Counted from the first letter of the stretch, positions 1 through 8,098 are shown. The stretch is DNA of 42,237 nt from JAVBOW01 sp031550615 (GCA_031550615.1 JAVBOL010000004.1:1-42237), one strand, 5' to 3'. Notes: a model not told the origin generated them from the letters alone. Translations and numbers: made by a program.

Positions 1-105
1 TTCCGAAAGGAACTCGTCGAGTACATTGACTACTACAATAACAAACGGATAAAAGCCGCGTTAAAAAACATGAGCCCGGTGCAATACCGAGCTCATAATT
101 TCTGA
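1..105 (+). CDS. IS3-family transposase OrfB, C-terminal fragment
   Basis: Only the last 34 residues are inside the window, stopping at TGA 103-105. They read FRKELVEYIDYYNNKRIKAA and continue with a KNMSPVQYR motif. The Y-I-x-Y-Y-N-x-x-R spacing followed by L-x-x-M-S-P-x-x-Y is the characteristic tail of the DDE (rve) integrase domain of IS3/IS150 OrfB transposases. The catalytic D, D and E residues lie upstream of the window. It is partial because of the window edge; no evidence of decay is seen in the visible part. Confidence 0.85.
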   Translation, partial: FRKELVEYIDYYNNKRIKAALKNMSPVQYRAHNF

Positions 106-117
106 GTTTATTAATCC

Positions 118-141
118 GTCCAATATTTGGGGTTCACTTCA
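118..141 (+). repeat. terminal inverted repeat (right) of the IS3-family element
   Basis: The 24 bp start GTCCAATATTTGGGGTTCAC and end in TTCA. Read inward on the minus strand it begins TGAAGTGAACCCC and ends TTGGAC, the pattern of IS150-group terminal repeats. It sits 12 bp after the transposase stop, the normal place. The partner repeat is outside the window, so the match between the two ends cannot be checked here. Confidence 0.7.
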
Positions 142-181
142 TCGGCTCTTCCGGGGCGCATTTATTTTGTTAGGGGCAGGC

Positions 182-997
182 CTAATACTGTTCGCTCTCG
201 TTGGGAAAGTCACAGCTTTTCACATCCTCGACATAACGCGATACGGCGCCGCTCATGATCGAATGCAGGTCCGCGTAACGTCGCAGGAAACGGGGCGAGA
301 ACTCGTTGTTCATGCCCAGCATGTCGTGTACCACCAGCACCTGGCCGTCGACGCCGCCTCCGGCACCGATACCTATCGTGGGGATGTGCAGTTGCCCGGA
401 CACCTCGGCCCCGAGTGATGCGGGTATCTTTTCGAGCACTATGGCGAAGCAACCGGCCTCCTGCAACAGTTTAGAGTCGCTTATAAGCTTATCGGCCTCG
501 TCCTTCTCCTTCGCGCGTACGGCGTATGTCCCGAATTGGTGTATAGACTGGGGGGTCAGCCCGAGGTGTCCGCACACGGGGATACCGGCCCTGACGATCA
601 GTTTAACCGATTCGATGATCTCCTCGCCGCCCTCCATTTTCACGGCGTCGGCCTCGGACTCCTTCATTATGCGGATCGCTGAGGCAAGCGCCTCCATCGG
701 GTTGCCCTGGTATGTACCGAAAGGCAGGTCGACCACCACCAGGGCGCGCGTCACCGCACGGGTCACCGAGCGGGCGTGGTAGATCATGTGGTCGAGGGTC
801 ATCGGGACGGTGGTTTCATAGCCGGCCATGACGTTCGCCGCCGAGTCGCCGACAAGTATCACGTCTACGCCCGCGGCATCCAGTATCCGGGCCATAGTGT
901 AGTCGTAGGCTGTCAGCATAGTTATTTTTTCGCCACGGCTTTTCATCTCCGAAAGGCGGAATGTGGTCACTGCACGCGTTGTTGAGGCTGTAGACAT
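182..997 (-). CDS. panB: 3-methyl-2-oxobutanoate hydroxymethyltransferase (ketopantoate hydroxymethyltransferase)
   Basis: This is PanB, which adds a hydroxymethyl group from 5,10-methylene-tetrahydrofolate to 2-oxoisovalerate, the first committed step of pantothenate and coenzyme A synthesis. The 271-aa length matches the family. Visible signatures are KITMLTAYDYTMARILD near the N-terminus, the metal-ligand region VILVGDSAANVMAGYETTVP, VVVDLPFGTYQ, VKMEGG, GIPVCGHLGLTPQSIHQFG with the substrate loop, and IPTIGIGAGGGVDGQVLVVHDMLG near the C-terminus. The reading frame stays open to 1072, but the ATG at 997 is chosen because family proteins start close to there and a -7 promoter element lies at 1021-1028, inside the longer version. 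It is monocistronic here; an IS end lies just downstream. Confidence 0.95.
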   Translation of the reverse strand: MSTASTTRAVTTFRLSEMKSRGEKITMLTAYDYTMARILDAAGVDVILVGDSAANVMAGYETTVPMTLDHMIYHARSVTRAVTRALVVVDLPFGTYQGNPMEALASAIRIMKESEADAVKMEGGEEIIESVKLIVRAGIPVCGHLGLTPQSIHQFGTYAVRAKEKDEADKLISDSKLLQEAGCFAIVLEKIPASLGAEVSGQLHIPTIGIGAGGGVDGQVLVVHDMLGMNNEFSPRFLRRYADLHSIMSGAVSRYVEDVKSCDFPNESEQY

Positions 998-1020
998 AAT
1001 GTTTGGAAGTTTGTACCTGC

Positions 1021-1028
1021 CAAAGGTA
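1021..1028 (-). promoter_or_regulatory. Bacteroidota -7 promoter element for panB
   Basis: On the minus strand this reads TACCTTTG, matching the Bacteroidota consensus TAnnTTTG. It predicts a start of transcription about 18 nt before the panB ATG at 997. No clear -33 TTG is seen at the expected distance. Confidence 0.55.
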
Positions 1029-1062
1029 TGGAATAATCGGGAATATTTCCTACTTTTGCCTT

Positions 1063-1249
1063 TGACAAACACGACTCAAGCGACGCACGTTCTTTTAACG
1101 CCCATTCACGATTCACACCACACCTTACATAACTCGATTTGACTGTCAGATTGAGCCAGTGTAGCATCGTTTGGGGGCCTTCGGGACCTCGTGGACGGTA
1201 ATCATATGTAAGGTGTGGACTTGTGTTCGCCTGAAAAATGTGTTTGTCA
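1063..1249. repeat. nested inverted repeats in the panB / small-ORF intergenic region
   Basis: Two perfect inverted repeats are nested here. The outer arms are TGACAAACAC (1063-1072) and GTGTTTGTCA (1240-1249). The inner arms are CCACACCTTACATA (1118-1131) and TATGTAAGGTGTGG (1205-1218). The spacings between outer and inner arms differ (45 and 21 bp), so they do not form one simple cruciform. They lie between divergently transcribed genes; they could be a regulator site or a remnant of a small element. Confidence 0.5.
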
Positions 1250-1272
1250 CCTGCACTGTCTCTTTTTATATC

Positions 1273-1560
1273 ATGGACAACCTGTCGGCAAACAAACAAA
1301 TCATAGATAAAATCGTGGCGTCGTGCGCCCCGGCGGCAGTTTACCTGCGCCGTTATGCTTCCTGCGCCAACTCGGAGGGACTCGACGCATATATCGTGGT
1401 GTGCCGCCCCGGCGGCGACAAATGGGACCTGATCGCCCTGCAGGATGAGTTGGGCCGGATCGCAGGAGGCGACCTTTATATGGTGCGCACCACAGAGAGC
1501 GAAATGGCGACCGGAGGGGCACAGGGCGACATGGTCACAACGTGCGAAAAGGTCTATTAG
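1273..1560 (+). CDS. hypothetical protein, 95 aa
   Basis: I do not recognise this protein. The frame is open from 1171, but the ATG at 1273 (MDNLSANKQIIDKIV) is the more natural start because the upstream part is cysteine- and tryptophan-rich and overlaps the inverted repeats. It is predicted cytosolic with no signal peptide or membrane segment. The order beta (AAVYLRRY), a short insert, then LDAYIVVCR followed by a helix (DLIALQDELGRIAGG) and a strand (DLYMVRT) is loosely like a minimal nucleotidyltransferase fold, but the GS and paired Asp catalytic residues are absent, so that reading is only a guess. It is convergent with the downstream methyltransferase gene, 12 bp apart, and has no obvious TAnnTTTG promoter. 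Confidence 0.6.
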   Translation: MDNLSANKQIIDKIVASCAPAAVYLRRYASCANSEGLDAYIVVCRPGGDKWDLIALQDELGRIAGGDLYMVRTTESEMATGGAQGDMVTTCEKVY

Positions 1561-1572
1561 GCTACCTGCCTT

Positions 1573-2109
1573 TTAGCGGGAGGCGATAAACGCCGAGAAA
1601 AAATGCCAGAGCACAGCCCCGCCGCTCACCGACACATTCAGCGAATGCTTCGTCCCGGCCTGGGGTATCTCGATGGCCGCATCGCACAATTTTAGAGCAT
1701 CATCCCCTACCCCGTCGACCTCGTTGCCGAACACCAGGGCGTACCGACTGTCGGGCTGCGGCACGAAATCCTGCAGCGACACCGATCCGCCGACCTGCTC
1801 GACCGCGACAACGGTATAGCCGTCGGCCTTTAGCGCCGCAATCGCCTCGGGCGTAGAGGCATAGTGCGTCCATTCGACGGTCATTTCCGCACCAAGGGCG
1901 GTTTTATGTATCTCTTTCGAAGGCGGGCACGCCGTTATGCCGCACAGGGCGAGGCCACGGGCGGCGAAAGCGTCGGCGGTGCGGAAAAACGAACCCACGT
2001 TATTGGCGCTGCGCACGTTATCGAGCACTATGACCACCTCCATGCGCGGTGCGGCGGCAAATTCGCCGGGAGTCAACCGCCCCATCTGTTCGTATGACGT
2101 TTTCTGCAT
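1573..2109 (-). CDS. RNA methyltransferase, SpoU/TrmH family
   Basis: This 178-aa protein is a SPOUT-fold S-adenosylmethionine-dependent RNA 2'-O-ribose methyltransferase of the TrmH/SpoU family. The three family motifs are present: VRSANNVGSFFRTADAF (motif 1), YALVFGNEVDGVG (motif 2) and AIEIPQAGTKHSLNVSVSGG (motif 3, the knotted cofactor site). There is no separate RNA-binding N-terminal domain, so the length is that of a minimal SPOUT catalytic domain. Whether the substrate is tRNA or rRNA cannot be told from the sequence. A TTG codon at 2115 could also start the frame; the ATG at 2109 is preferred and lies about 15-20 nt after a -7 promoter element. Confidence 0.88.
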   Translation of the reverse strand: MQKTSYEQMGRLTPGEFAAAPRMEVVIVLDNVRSANNVGSFFRTADAFAARGLALCGITACPPSKEIHKTALGAEMTVEWTHYASTPEAIAALKADGYTVVAVEQVGGSVSLQDFVPQPDSRYALVFGNEVDGVGDDALKLCDAAIEIPQAGTKHSLNVSVSGGAVLWHFFSAFIASR

Positions 2110-2131
2110 GGCCAAAACCTATAAGGATTGG

Positions 2132-2139
2132 CAAAGATA
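2132..2139 (-). promoter_or_regulatory. -7 promoter element for the TrmH-family gene
   Basis: The minus strand reads TATCTTTG, a match to TAnnTTTG, ending 22 nt upstream of the ATG at 2109. The element lies between the 3' end of the large barrel gene and the methyltransferase gene, so the latter has its own promoter and is not part of the upstream surface operon. Confidence 0.55.
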
Positions 2140-2145
2140 GCAAAC

Positions 2146-4842
2146 TTAAAGATTATTGAACCTGTATTCAAACGAAATGGAAACATAGCTCGAATAGGTC
2201 TGGCGCCAAACGTTTGAAATATATTGGTTATTGATCTGCGAGACAAAATTCGTGTTTCGGTTAAGTATATCATATGCATTTAAGCCGATATAACCCTTTC
2301 TGTCCTTAAAGAGTTTATAACCTATCGATGCATTCAGGATATGGTTTTCATACTCCCCGACGCCCGAAGAGTTGGCGTAACACTCCATTGTATATGAGGT
2401 CGTGAACATTGCCCTGTCGAGAAATTCCCATCTTAAAGAGGCACTGAGCGCCTCTTTAATACCCCTGTCTATATTGCCGTCGGAGTTCTCAAACCAACGG
2501 TATATGGTGTTGCTGCCCACCGACACCCTGAAAAGCGAAGAGAAATTGCTTGTCAGCGAAATACCTGCCTCGCCCCGGTGGTCATGTGTCCTGACCAGAC
2601 ATTGATCCACCCCTTCCTGTGGATTTATGTAAAAATAACCTGCGTTGACGTTTAGCAGAAACGGGATGTGGCGCAATTGCGTTTTGAAGTCAACCGTATA
2701 CCGCAAATCAATAGAGTTATCAGAGTTTACGGGGGATATCAATGTCGACCCCGCCGTTGCTTCATAGCCGTCGTATTCGGGCAGGACGGTCGGCGTTTCG
2801 AAATAACGCCGTCTATTAACCACCTCTCCGTTATTGAAGTCTATTGACAATCTGTTGCGGAGCGATCGCTGGTTTTTAACCGAGCCTTGCGACAAGGATA
2901 AACTGTAGACCCGTGAAAATTTCAATGACGGATTACCCGCCATTAGGAACAATGGGTCATCGGCATCTAGCCAATCATTTAGCCGACCCGTCGGGATGCC
3001 GGCTGTCGTAACAAGATGTAACGAAAGGAAACCGGTTGCATTAGGCTTGTATGTGAATCCAAAATTGGGTTCAAACGTTCCAAAATTTTTATTATGGCGG
3101 CCATGGTCCGGTATCCTCTCTTTATTCTCTAATGCATTGGCCTGGTAATCCATATTGACATACAGGAAATATTTTGGCCTCGAATAGTAATAACCCAATC
3201 CCCCAGTCGCGGTGACCATGCGTTCGCAATAATCACCGGAAAGCGAATAGTCCACCTCTTTGGTAACGATGTCGACGGCAAGGTCATAGCTGTCTGAATA
3301 GAGGTAATGCATACGCCAGTAAACAGAGAAAGTCCCTGCGTTCGATGTATTGATGCGATATTCGGGATCAATCCGTATATTGAGTGCCGGTTTATCGGAA
3401 TCAATATTATAATGTGTATTCCTTATGTCGGGACTTTGCTGCTCATCGCGCCGCAATTCGTTTGCGGTGTTTTTTCTGTAATTAATTTCGCCTTTCACTG
3501 AAAAAGAGTCACCCCCCACAAATTTCCTATTCAACTGAAGCGTTGGATAGATTTCACATGAACTGCCGTCGACATGCGACGATCTGCCGAGTTTGTTAAT
3601 CGTCTCCTGGTCGCGTATCGTGTGCGAAAAATCTGTCGAATTAGCGTCACTTTGGCTTAAAGTCGCGTATAAATGAAAATTTGCAGAGAAACGTTCTTTT
3701 TTAATATAATTATAATCGGCAGAGCAACTATGTTCATGTGATTTATTTACAGCCTCTTGCTCAACTGTATACGACTGGCTGTGGAATTGCGTGGTTGGAA
3801 AATAATCCATAAACGACCTTGACGAGGTTTCTGTTCGCAGATTATTATAATTGTAATCCACCCCGTAGCTGTGGCCGATGGTTGGTATGCCTACAGCAAA
3901 TTTAAATCCGGCAGCAACAGATTTTCTATCGCCCCCTGATTTAACACTAAGATCGTCCAAAGCATTTCGGTTGTCTATGGCGCCATTAACCGAAATTTGT
4001 TTTTTTTCACTGTAATACCCGCTTTCCCCGAACAGGTAATAGCGCCCTGTTCTCTGGGCGTCGATATCTTTATTTACATCGTAGCCCCCCTCTGCCCGAA
4101 CCTTTCCGGAGAGAGAAGTCGTCATCTTTTCGAACGTCGTTATATTTAGCACCTTGCGTTTTTGTGCGTTTTTGCCATATTTTATCTCTTCTATTTCGTC
4201 CACCTCGTCGTATGCCCGTATAGCCGAGGCCGCAGATGCGTCAATATCATATAATGCCTTAGCTGGATCGTCGCCGTAGAGCAATTTACCGTTAACATAG
4301 ACATACTTGACAGGCTGGTTGTTTATTTTAACACTGCCGTTCTTTAATACCTCCACCCCCGGCATGTGCCGTAGTGATTCTATTACAGGGTCCCCCTCCA
4401 TCGTTTTAACTGCAGCGGGGATGAATATTACCGTATCGCCGCTCATTCGACACATCTGCACGCGCGTTTTGACCACGATTTCGTCGATCCGATGGACATC
4501 AGGCGACATTTTTATCCTCCCAAAGAAATATTCAGGTTCGTCATTGGCCAGCACCGCGGTGTAAATCCTGTAGCCGGGGGACGATATCTCCATACGGCTG
4601 CGCAAATCGGTGCGGCAACTAAATTTGAAATTCCCCTTTTTATCAGGGTTATAGTTCTGTATGACCAACTGCCCATCCCAGCTGGTTATCACACTAATCA
4701 CCACTGATTCGAGTGGCCGGTTAGAGGCTGAATCGACCACAACGCCGCTGAAAACGACAACATTATGGAGTGCCGCGCTGACTTTACAGGCATTGAAAAT
4801 GCCGGCAATTATTAACAGGCAAAAAGACGCATATCGATTCAC
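2146..4842 (-). CDS. outer-membrane beta-barrel protein with CarboxypepD_reg-like N-terminal domain
   Basis: This 898-aa protein is a large outer-membrane barrel related to TonB-dependent receptors. Residues 1-23 form a signal peptide ending near KVSA. Residues about 30-115 look like a carboxypeptidase-regulatory Ig-like domain (FSGVVVDSASNRPLESVVIS). Residues about 120-230 form a plug-like domain with DTVIFIPAAVKTMEGDPVIE, RHMPGVEVLKNGSVKINNQP and VNGKLLYGDDPAKAL, the set seen in the OMP_b-brl_3 type family. The rest is alternating aromatic strands, ending YVSISFEYRFNNL. No TonB box is obvious. The start is GTG at 4842, because the nearest ATG is out of frame and the GTG gives a complete signal peptide. 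It follows the two small secreted proteins by 15 bp and is probably their operon partner. Its base composition is more AT-rich than the housekeeping genes around it. The substrate is unknown. Confidence 0.85.
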   Translation of the reverse strand: MNRYASFCLLIIAGIFNACKVSAALHNVVVFSGVVVDSASNRPLESVVISVITSWDGQLVIQNYNPDKKGNFKFSCRTDLRSRMEISSPGYRIYTAVLANDEPEYFFGRIKMSPDVHRIDEIVVKTRVQMCRMSGDTVIFIPAAVKTMEGDPVIESLRHMPGVEVLKNGSVKINNQPVKYVYVNGKLLYGDDPAKALYDIDASAASAIRAYDEVDEIEEIKYGKNAQKRKVLNITTFEKMTTSLSGKVRAEGGYDVNKDIDAQRTGRYYLFGESGYYSEKKQISVNGAIDNRNALDDLSVKSGGDRKSVAAGFKFAVGIPTIGHSYGVDYNYNNLRTETSSRSFMDYFPTTQFHSQSYTVEQEAVNKSHEHSCSADYNYIKKERFSANFHLYATLSQSDANSTDFSHTIRDQETINKLGRSSHVDGSSCEIYPTLQLNRKFVGGDSFSVKGEINYRKNTANELRRDEQQSPDIRNTHYNIDSDKPALNIRIDPEYRINTSNAGTFSVYWRMHYLYSDSYDLAVDIVTKEVDYSLSGDYCERMVTATGGLGYYYSRPKYFLYVNMDYQANALENKERIPDHGRHNKNFGTFEPNFGFTYKPNATGFLSLHLVTTAGIPTGRLNDWLDADDPLFLMAGNPSLKFSRVYSLSLSQGSVKNQRSLRNRLSIDFNNGEVVNRRRYFETPTVLPEYDGYEATAGSTLISPVNSDNSIDLRYTVDFKTQLRHIPFLLNVNAGYFYINPQEGVDQCLVRTHDHRGEAGISLTSNFSSLFRVSVGSNTIYRWFENSDGNIDRGIKEALSASLRWEFLDRAMFTTSYTMECYANSSGVGEYENHILNASIGYKLFKDRKGYIGLNAYDILNRNTNFVSQINNQYISNVWRQTYSSYVSISFEYRFNNL

Positions 4843-4857
4843 AGCTCTACAAAATCA

Positions 4858-5211
4858 CTAAAGGACTACAAGTGGCCGAGCGTCAATCGGCTTTGTAAAT
4901 CCCGGAGGATAAGCGGCTATGGTACAAATACCCGATTGATATATAATAAATCGTGCGACCCCTGGGTCACCGGCAGTATGCGTTATCAGCACGGCACCTG
5001 CTGCATTAGAGATCCGGTATGTTACTTCTCCCTTATAGCCATCGATCCTTACAGTGAATTCCTTACCCGCCTTCGGGCAATTTGGATTTATTACTATCGA
5101 GGCCGGCTCGGGGACTGCTGACACATTTTCCGACATAGCCGACGGAGAAACACCATTAATAAACAGGCCGAATAACAATGCGCCGAGAATAAATAGTGAT
5201 AATTTTCTCAT
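4858..5211 (-). CDS. small secreted Ig-like protein (paralogue 1)
   Basis: This 117-aa protein has a signal peptide (MRKLSLFILGALLFGLFING, cut around residue 26-32) and about 85 mature residues predicted to form a single beta-sandwich. The motifs IVINPNCPKAGKEFTV, YKGEVTYRISNAAGAVL and AAYPPGF align with the neighbouring paralogue at 5269-5622. The I-x-P-N-x start followed by G-x-V-x-x-x-I-x-x-x-x-G recalls the type A sorting domain of type IX secretion cargo, but here it is nearly the whole mature protein; that similarity is my inference. It lies between its paralogue (57 bp upstream) and the barrel gene (15 bp downstream), all on the minus strand. Confidence 0.7.
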   Translation of the reverse strand: MRKLSLFILGALLFGLFINGVSPSAMSENVSAVPEPASIVINPNCPKAGKEFTVRIDGYKGEVTYRISNAAGAVLITHTAGDPGVARFIIYQSGICTIAAYPPGFTKPIDARPLVVL

Positions 5212-5268
5212 GTCATTAATATTTTAGCGTGATTAATTCAATGGGAGTTTTAGGCAAACTCTTAAGCA

Positions 5269-5622
5269 TTATTTATTCTTCCTTACAGTAAACCCTTGCG
5301 CCACTGCGGGACTTTTAAATCCGGGGGGATATGCATTCGCAGAATACCTTCCCGGTGAGCGCGCAATAAAAGTCGTCGATGGAACTTTAGCGTCAACAGT
5401 ATCGGCATCTATGATATTTCCCTTGGTATCAAGTATTTTGAATATGACGATACCTCTGTAATCATTGAGTGCAACCCTATATTCCTTTCCTTCATATACC
5501 GGATTGGGGCTGATCGTTATTGAAGCTAACGGTTCGGTATTTTCGGCAAAAGATACCCCCTCTGAGAATGATAATAACGCAACAACGGCGCTCAAGCCAA
5601 ATACGTAATGAATCCTTTTCAT
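5269..5622 (-). CDS. small secreted Ig-like protein (paralogue 2), first gene of the surface operon
   Basis: This 117-aa protein has a signal peptide (MKRIHYVFGLSAVVALLSFS, cut near VSFA|EN at about residue 26) and a mature beta-rich domain. Shared features with the protein at 4858-5211 are ITISPNPVYEGKEYRVAL, YRGIVIFKILDTKGNII, the exact string AYPPGF, and equal length. It ends with the basic tail GFTVRKNK. The P-N-P motif near the start, the middle V-x-x-K-I-x-x-x-x-G stretch and the basic end resemble a free-standing type IX sorting-type domain; function is unknown. It is first in the operon, with a -7 element just upstream. Confidence 0.7.
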   Translation of the reverse strand: MKRIHYVFGLSAVVALLSFSEGVSFAENTEPLASITISPNPVYEGKEYRVALNDYRGIVIFKILDTKGNIIDADTVDAKVPSTTFIARSPGRYSANAYPPGFKSPAVAQGFTVRKNK

Positions 5623-5649
5623 GCTTCCAAATGATTCTTCCGGTTTTTA

Positions 5650-5657
5650 CAAATATA
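5650..5657 (-). promoter_or_regulatory. -7 promoter element for the surface operon
   Basis: The minus strand reads TATATTTG, matching TAnnTTTG, 27 nt before the ATG at 5622. No convincing -33 element is seen. It would drive the two small secreted proteins and the barrel gene. Confidence 0.5.
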
Positions 5658-5747
5658 GGAAAATATACCGAATTATTATTGCATAATCATGATTATTCGC
5701 GTTCAAATCCAGATAGTAAATGGTTAAAAGCGTCAAATCCACAAACC

Positions 5748-5779
5748 TTTGCGGTTTGTCCAAAGAATTTCTATATTTG
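5748..5779 (+). promoter_or_regulatory. promoter of hppA
   Basis: TTTG at 5748-5751, a 20-bp spacer and TATATTTG at 5772-5779 match the two-part Bacteroidota primary sigma promoter. The transcript would start about 38 nt before the hppA ATG at 5822. Confidence 0.7.
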
Positions 5780-5821
5780 TAGCTTGAATAAATTTTACCT
5801 AAACTCAACTAACTATTAATT

Positions 5822-8077
5822 ATGGGAAATATTCCTACTATTTTCTGGCTTATCCCTGCCGCGTCGCTCATTGCGCTGGGATTCGCCTACTATTTCTACC
5901 GCTGGATGCGCAAACAGGACGAAGGCACGCCGCGAATGAAAGAGATCGCCGAGCACGTGCGCGTAGGCGCTATGGCCTACCTGCGCCAGCAGTACAGGGT
6001 GGTGCTCATCGTATTCCTGGTGCTTGCCGCCGTGTTCGCATTTATGGCCTACGGGCTGGGCGTGCAGAATGGCTGGGTGCCTTTCGCGTTCCTTACGGGC
6101 GGTTTCTTCTCGGGCCTTGCCGGTTTCTTCGGAATGAAGACAGCCACTTACGCATCGGCACGTACCGCACAGGCCGCCAGCGAGTCGCTCAACCGCGGCC
6201 TTAAAATGGCCTTCCGTTCTGGGGCGGTGATGGGCCTGGTCGTAGTCGGCCTGGGGCTTCTCGACATATCCGCATGGTACATTATCCTCGACCAGTTTGT
6301 CGACGCTACCGGTTCGCAGAAATTGGTGGTCATCACCACCACCATGCTGACCTTCGGCATGGGTGCATCGACCCAGGCGCTGTTCGCACGTGTGGGAGGC
6401 GGCATCTACACCAAGGCTGCCGACGTGGGCGCCGACCTGGTTGGTAAGGTCGAGGCCGGGATACCCGAAGACGACCCGCGCAACCCGGCGACCATCGCCG
6501 ACAACGTGGGCGACAACGTGGGCGACGTGGCCGGCATGGGCGCTGACCTCTACGAGAGCTACTGCGGCTCTATCCTCGCTACGGCGGCACTCGGCGCGGC
6601 GGCTTTCTCGACCTTCGAGAACAGCGTCGAACTGCAGACCAAAGCCGTATTCGCACCGATGCTGATCGCTGCCGTGGGTATCCTGCTGTCGATATTCGGC
6701 ATCTTCCTGGTGCGCACCAAAGAGGGCGCGTCGATGAAAAAGCTGCTCGGTTCGCTCGGCATGGGCGTGAACACCAGTTCGGCGCTGATCGCCCTCGCTA
6801 CGTTCGTGATCCTCTGGTCGCTGGGGCTGCCCGACTGGCAGTGGATCTCGTGGTCGGTGATCACCGGCCTTGTCGCCGGCATCATAATCGGCCAATCGAC
6901 CGAATATTACACTTCGCACTCGTATAACCCGACCAAGAAGATAGCCGACTGTTCTAAGACCGGCCCGGCGACCGTTATCATATCGGGTATCGGCCTGGGT
7001 ATGATCTCAACCGCCATTCCCGTTATCACCATCGGCATAGCCATCATACTCTCGTTCCTTTTCGCCATCAAATTTGACATGGCCAACATGCTTACGGGCA
7101 GCAATATCGGCATCGGCCTCTACGGCATCGGCATCGCAGCCGTGGGTATGCTCTCGACCCTTGGCATCACCCTGGCCACCGACGCTTACGGCCCCATCGC
7201 CGACAACGCGGGCGGAAACGCCGAGATGAGCGGCCTGGATAAAGAGGTGCGCCGCCGCACAGACACCCTCGACGCGCTGGGCAACACCACTGCAGCTACG
7301 GGTAAAGGTTTCGCGATCGGCTCGGCGGCCCTGACCGCCCTGGCGCTGCTGGCGTCATACATCGAGGAGATCAAGATCGCTATGGTCAGGATCGGCAACG
7401 AAGCCGGGGCCATGGCGGGCGAGGTGCTGGGCAGGATGTCCAACGGATATTTCACCACCACCACCCAGATCGAGGACGCGTCTATGATCGACTTCGTGGA
7501 GGCATACCGCATCAACCTTATGAACCCCAACGTACTGGTGGGCGTATTCATCGGCTCGATGATGGCATTCCTGTTCTGCGGTCTGTCGATGAACGCCGTA
7601 GGCCGCGCAGCACAGAGCATGGTCGAGGAGGTCCGCCGCCAGTTCCGCGAGATCGCGGGCATACTCGAAGGCAAAGCCACGCCCGACTACGCGCGCTGCG
7701 TAGAGATCTCCACGCGCGGCGCACAGCGTGAAATGCTGATGCCCTCGTTGCTGGCTATCATCACCCCCGTGGTAACTGGCCTTGTATTCGGTGTGGCTGG
7801 CGTTATGGGTCTGCTCGTAGGCGGCCTCGGCGCAGGATTCGTGCTGGCTATCTTCATGGCCAACGCGGGCGGCGCATGGGACAACGCCAAGAAGTTCATC
7901 GAGGAAGGCAACCACGGCGGCAAAGGCTCGGACTGCCACAAGGCGACCGTCGTGGGCGACACCGTGGGCGACCCCTTCAAAGACACTTCAGGCCCCTCGC
8001 TCAACATCCTTATCAAGCTGATGAGCATGGTGGCTATCGTTATGGCCGGCCTTACCGTGGCTTACAGCATTTTCTAA
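5822..8077 (+). CDS. hppA: K+-dependent membrane-bound pyrophosphatase (ion-translocating)
   Basis: This 751-aa polytopic membrane protein hydrolyses pyrophosphate and uses the energy to pump H+ and/or Na+ out of the cytoplasm. The pyrophosphate-binding motifs are all present: DVGADLVGKVE (about 201-211), DNVGDNVGD (about 227-235), DAYGPIADNAGGNAEM, and the C-terminal GSDCHKATVVGDTVGDPFKD. The segment GNTTAATGKG (about 487-496) has Ala where K+-independent enzymes carry Lys, so it belongs to the K+-dependent class. Which ion is moved (Na+, H+ or both) is not settled by what I can see. It has its own promoter and a strong terminator, so it is monocistronic. In a fermenting anaerobe it would recover energy from biosynthetic pyrophosphate. 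Confidence 0.96.
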   Translation: MGNIPTIFWLIPAASLIALGFAYYFYRWMRKQDEGTPRMKEIAEHVRVGAMAYLRQQYRVVLIVFLVLAAVFAFMAYGLGVQNGWVPFAFLTGGFFSGLAGFFGMKTATYASARTAQAASESLNRGLKMAFRSGAVMGLVVVGLGLLDISAWYIILDQFVDATGSQKLVVITTTMLTFGMGASTQALFARVGGGIYTKAADVGADLVGKVEAGIPEDDPRNPATIADNVGDNVGDVAGMGADLYESYCGSILATAALGAAAFSTFENSVELQTKAVFAPMLIAAVGILLSIFGIFLVRTKEGASMKKLLGSLGMGVNTSSALIALATFVILWSLGLPDWQWISWSVITGLVAGIIIGQSTEYYTSHSYNPTKKIADCSKTGPATVIISGIGLGMISTAIPVITIGIAIILSFLFAIKFDMANMLTGSNIGIGLYGIGIAAVGMLSTLGITLATDAYGPIADNAGGNAEMSGLDKEVRRRTDTLDALGNTTAATGKGFAIGSAALTALALLASYIEEIKIAMVRIGNEAGAMAGEVLGRMSNGYFTTTTQIEDASMIDFVEAYRINLMNPNVLVGVFIGSMMAFLFCGLSMNAVGRAAQSMVEEVRRQFREIAGILEGKATPDYARCVEISTRGAQREMLMPSLLAIITPVVTGLVFGVAGVMGLLVGGLGAGFVLAIFMANAGGAWDNAKKFIEEGNHGGKGSDCHKATVVGDTVGDPFKDTSGPSLNILIKLMSMVAIVMAGLTVAYSIF

Positions 8078-8098
8078 GCTTATTATCCGGATTTTTTT

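Larger units (their letters stand above)
1..141 (+). mobile_element. right end of an IS3-family insertion sequence (partial)
   Basis: The window opens inside an insertion sequence. A transposase C-terminus ends at 105 and is followed by a terminal repeat at 118-141 whose outer end is TCA, the usual outer end of IS3-family (IS150-like group) elements. The left part, the left terminal repeat and the target duplication lie outside the window. The element ends 40 bp from the panB stop codon, so it inserted just downstream of panB. Confidence 0.8.

Noticed and set aside
4780..4842. Lipoprotein signal in the large barrel protein (FNAC near residue 19)
   Set aside because: The residue at -3 is Phe and the barrel protein has a standard signal peptidase I site shortly after; outer-membrane barrels are not lipoproteins.
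5816..6919. 367-codon open frame on the minus strand inside hppA
   Set aside because: It is antisense to a clear membrane pyrophosphatase, and its His/Arg/Gly-rich low-complexity product is typical of the reverse strand of GC-rich genes.
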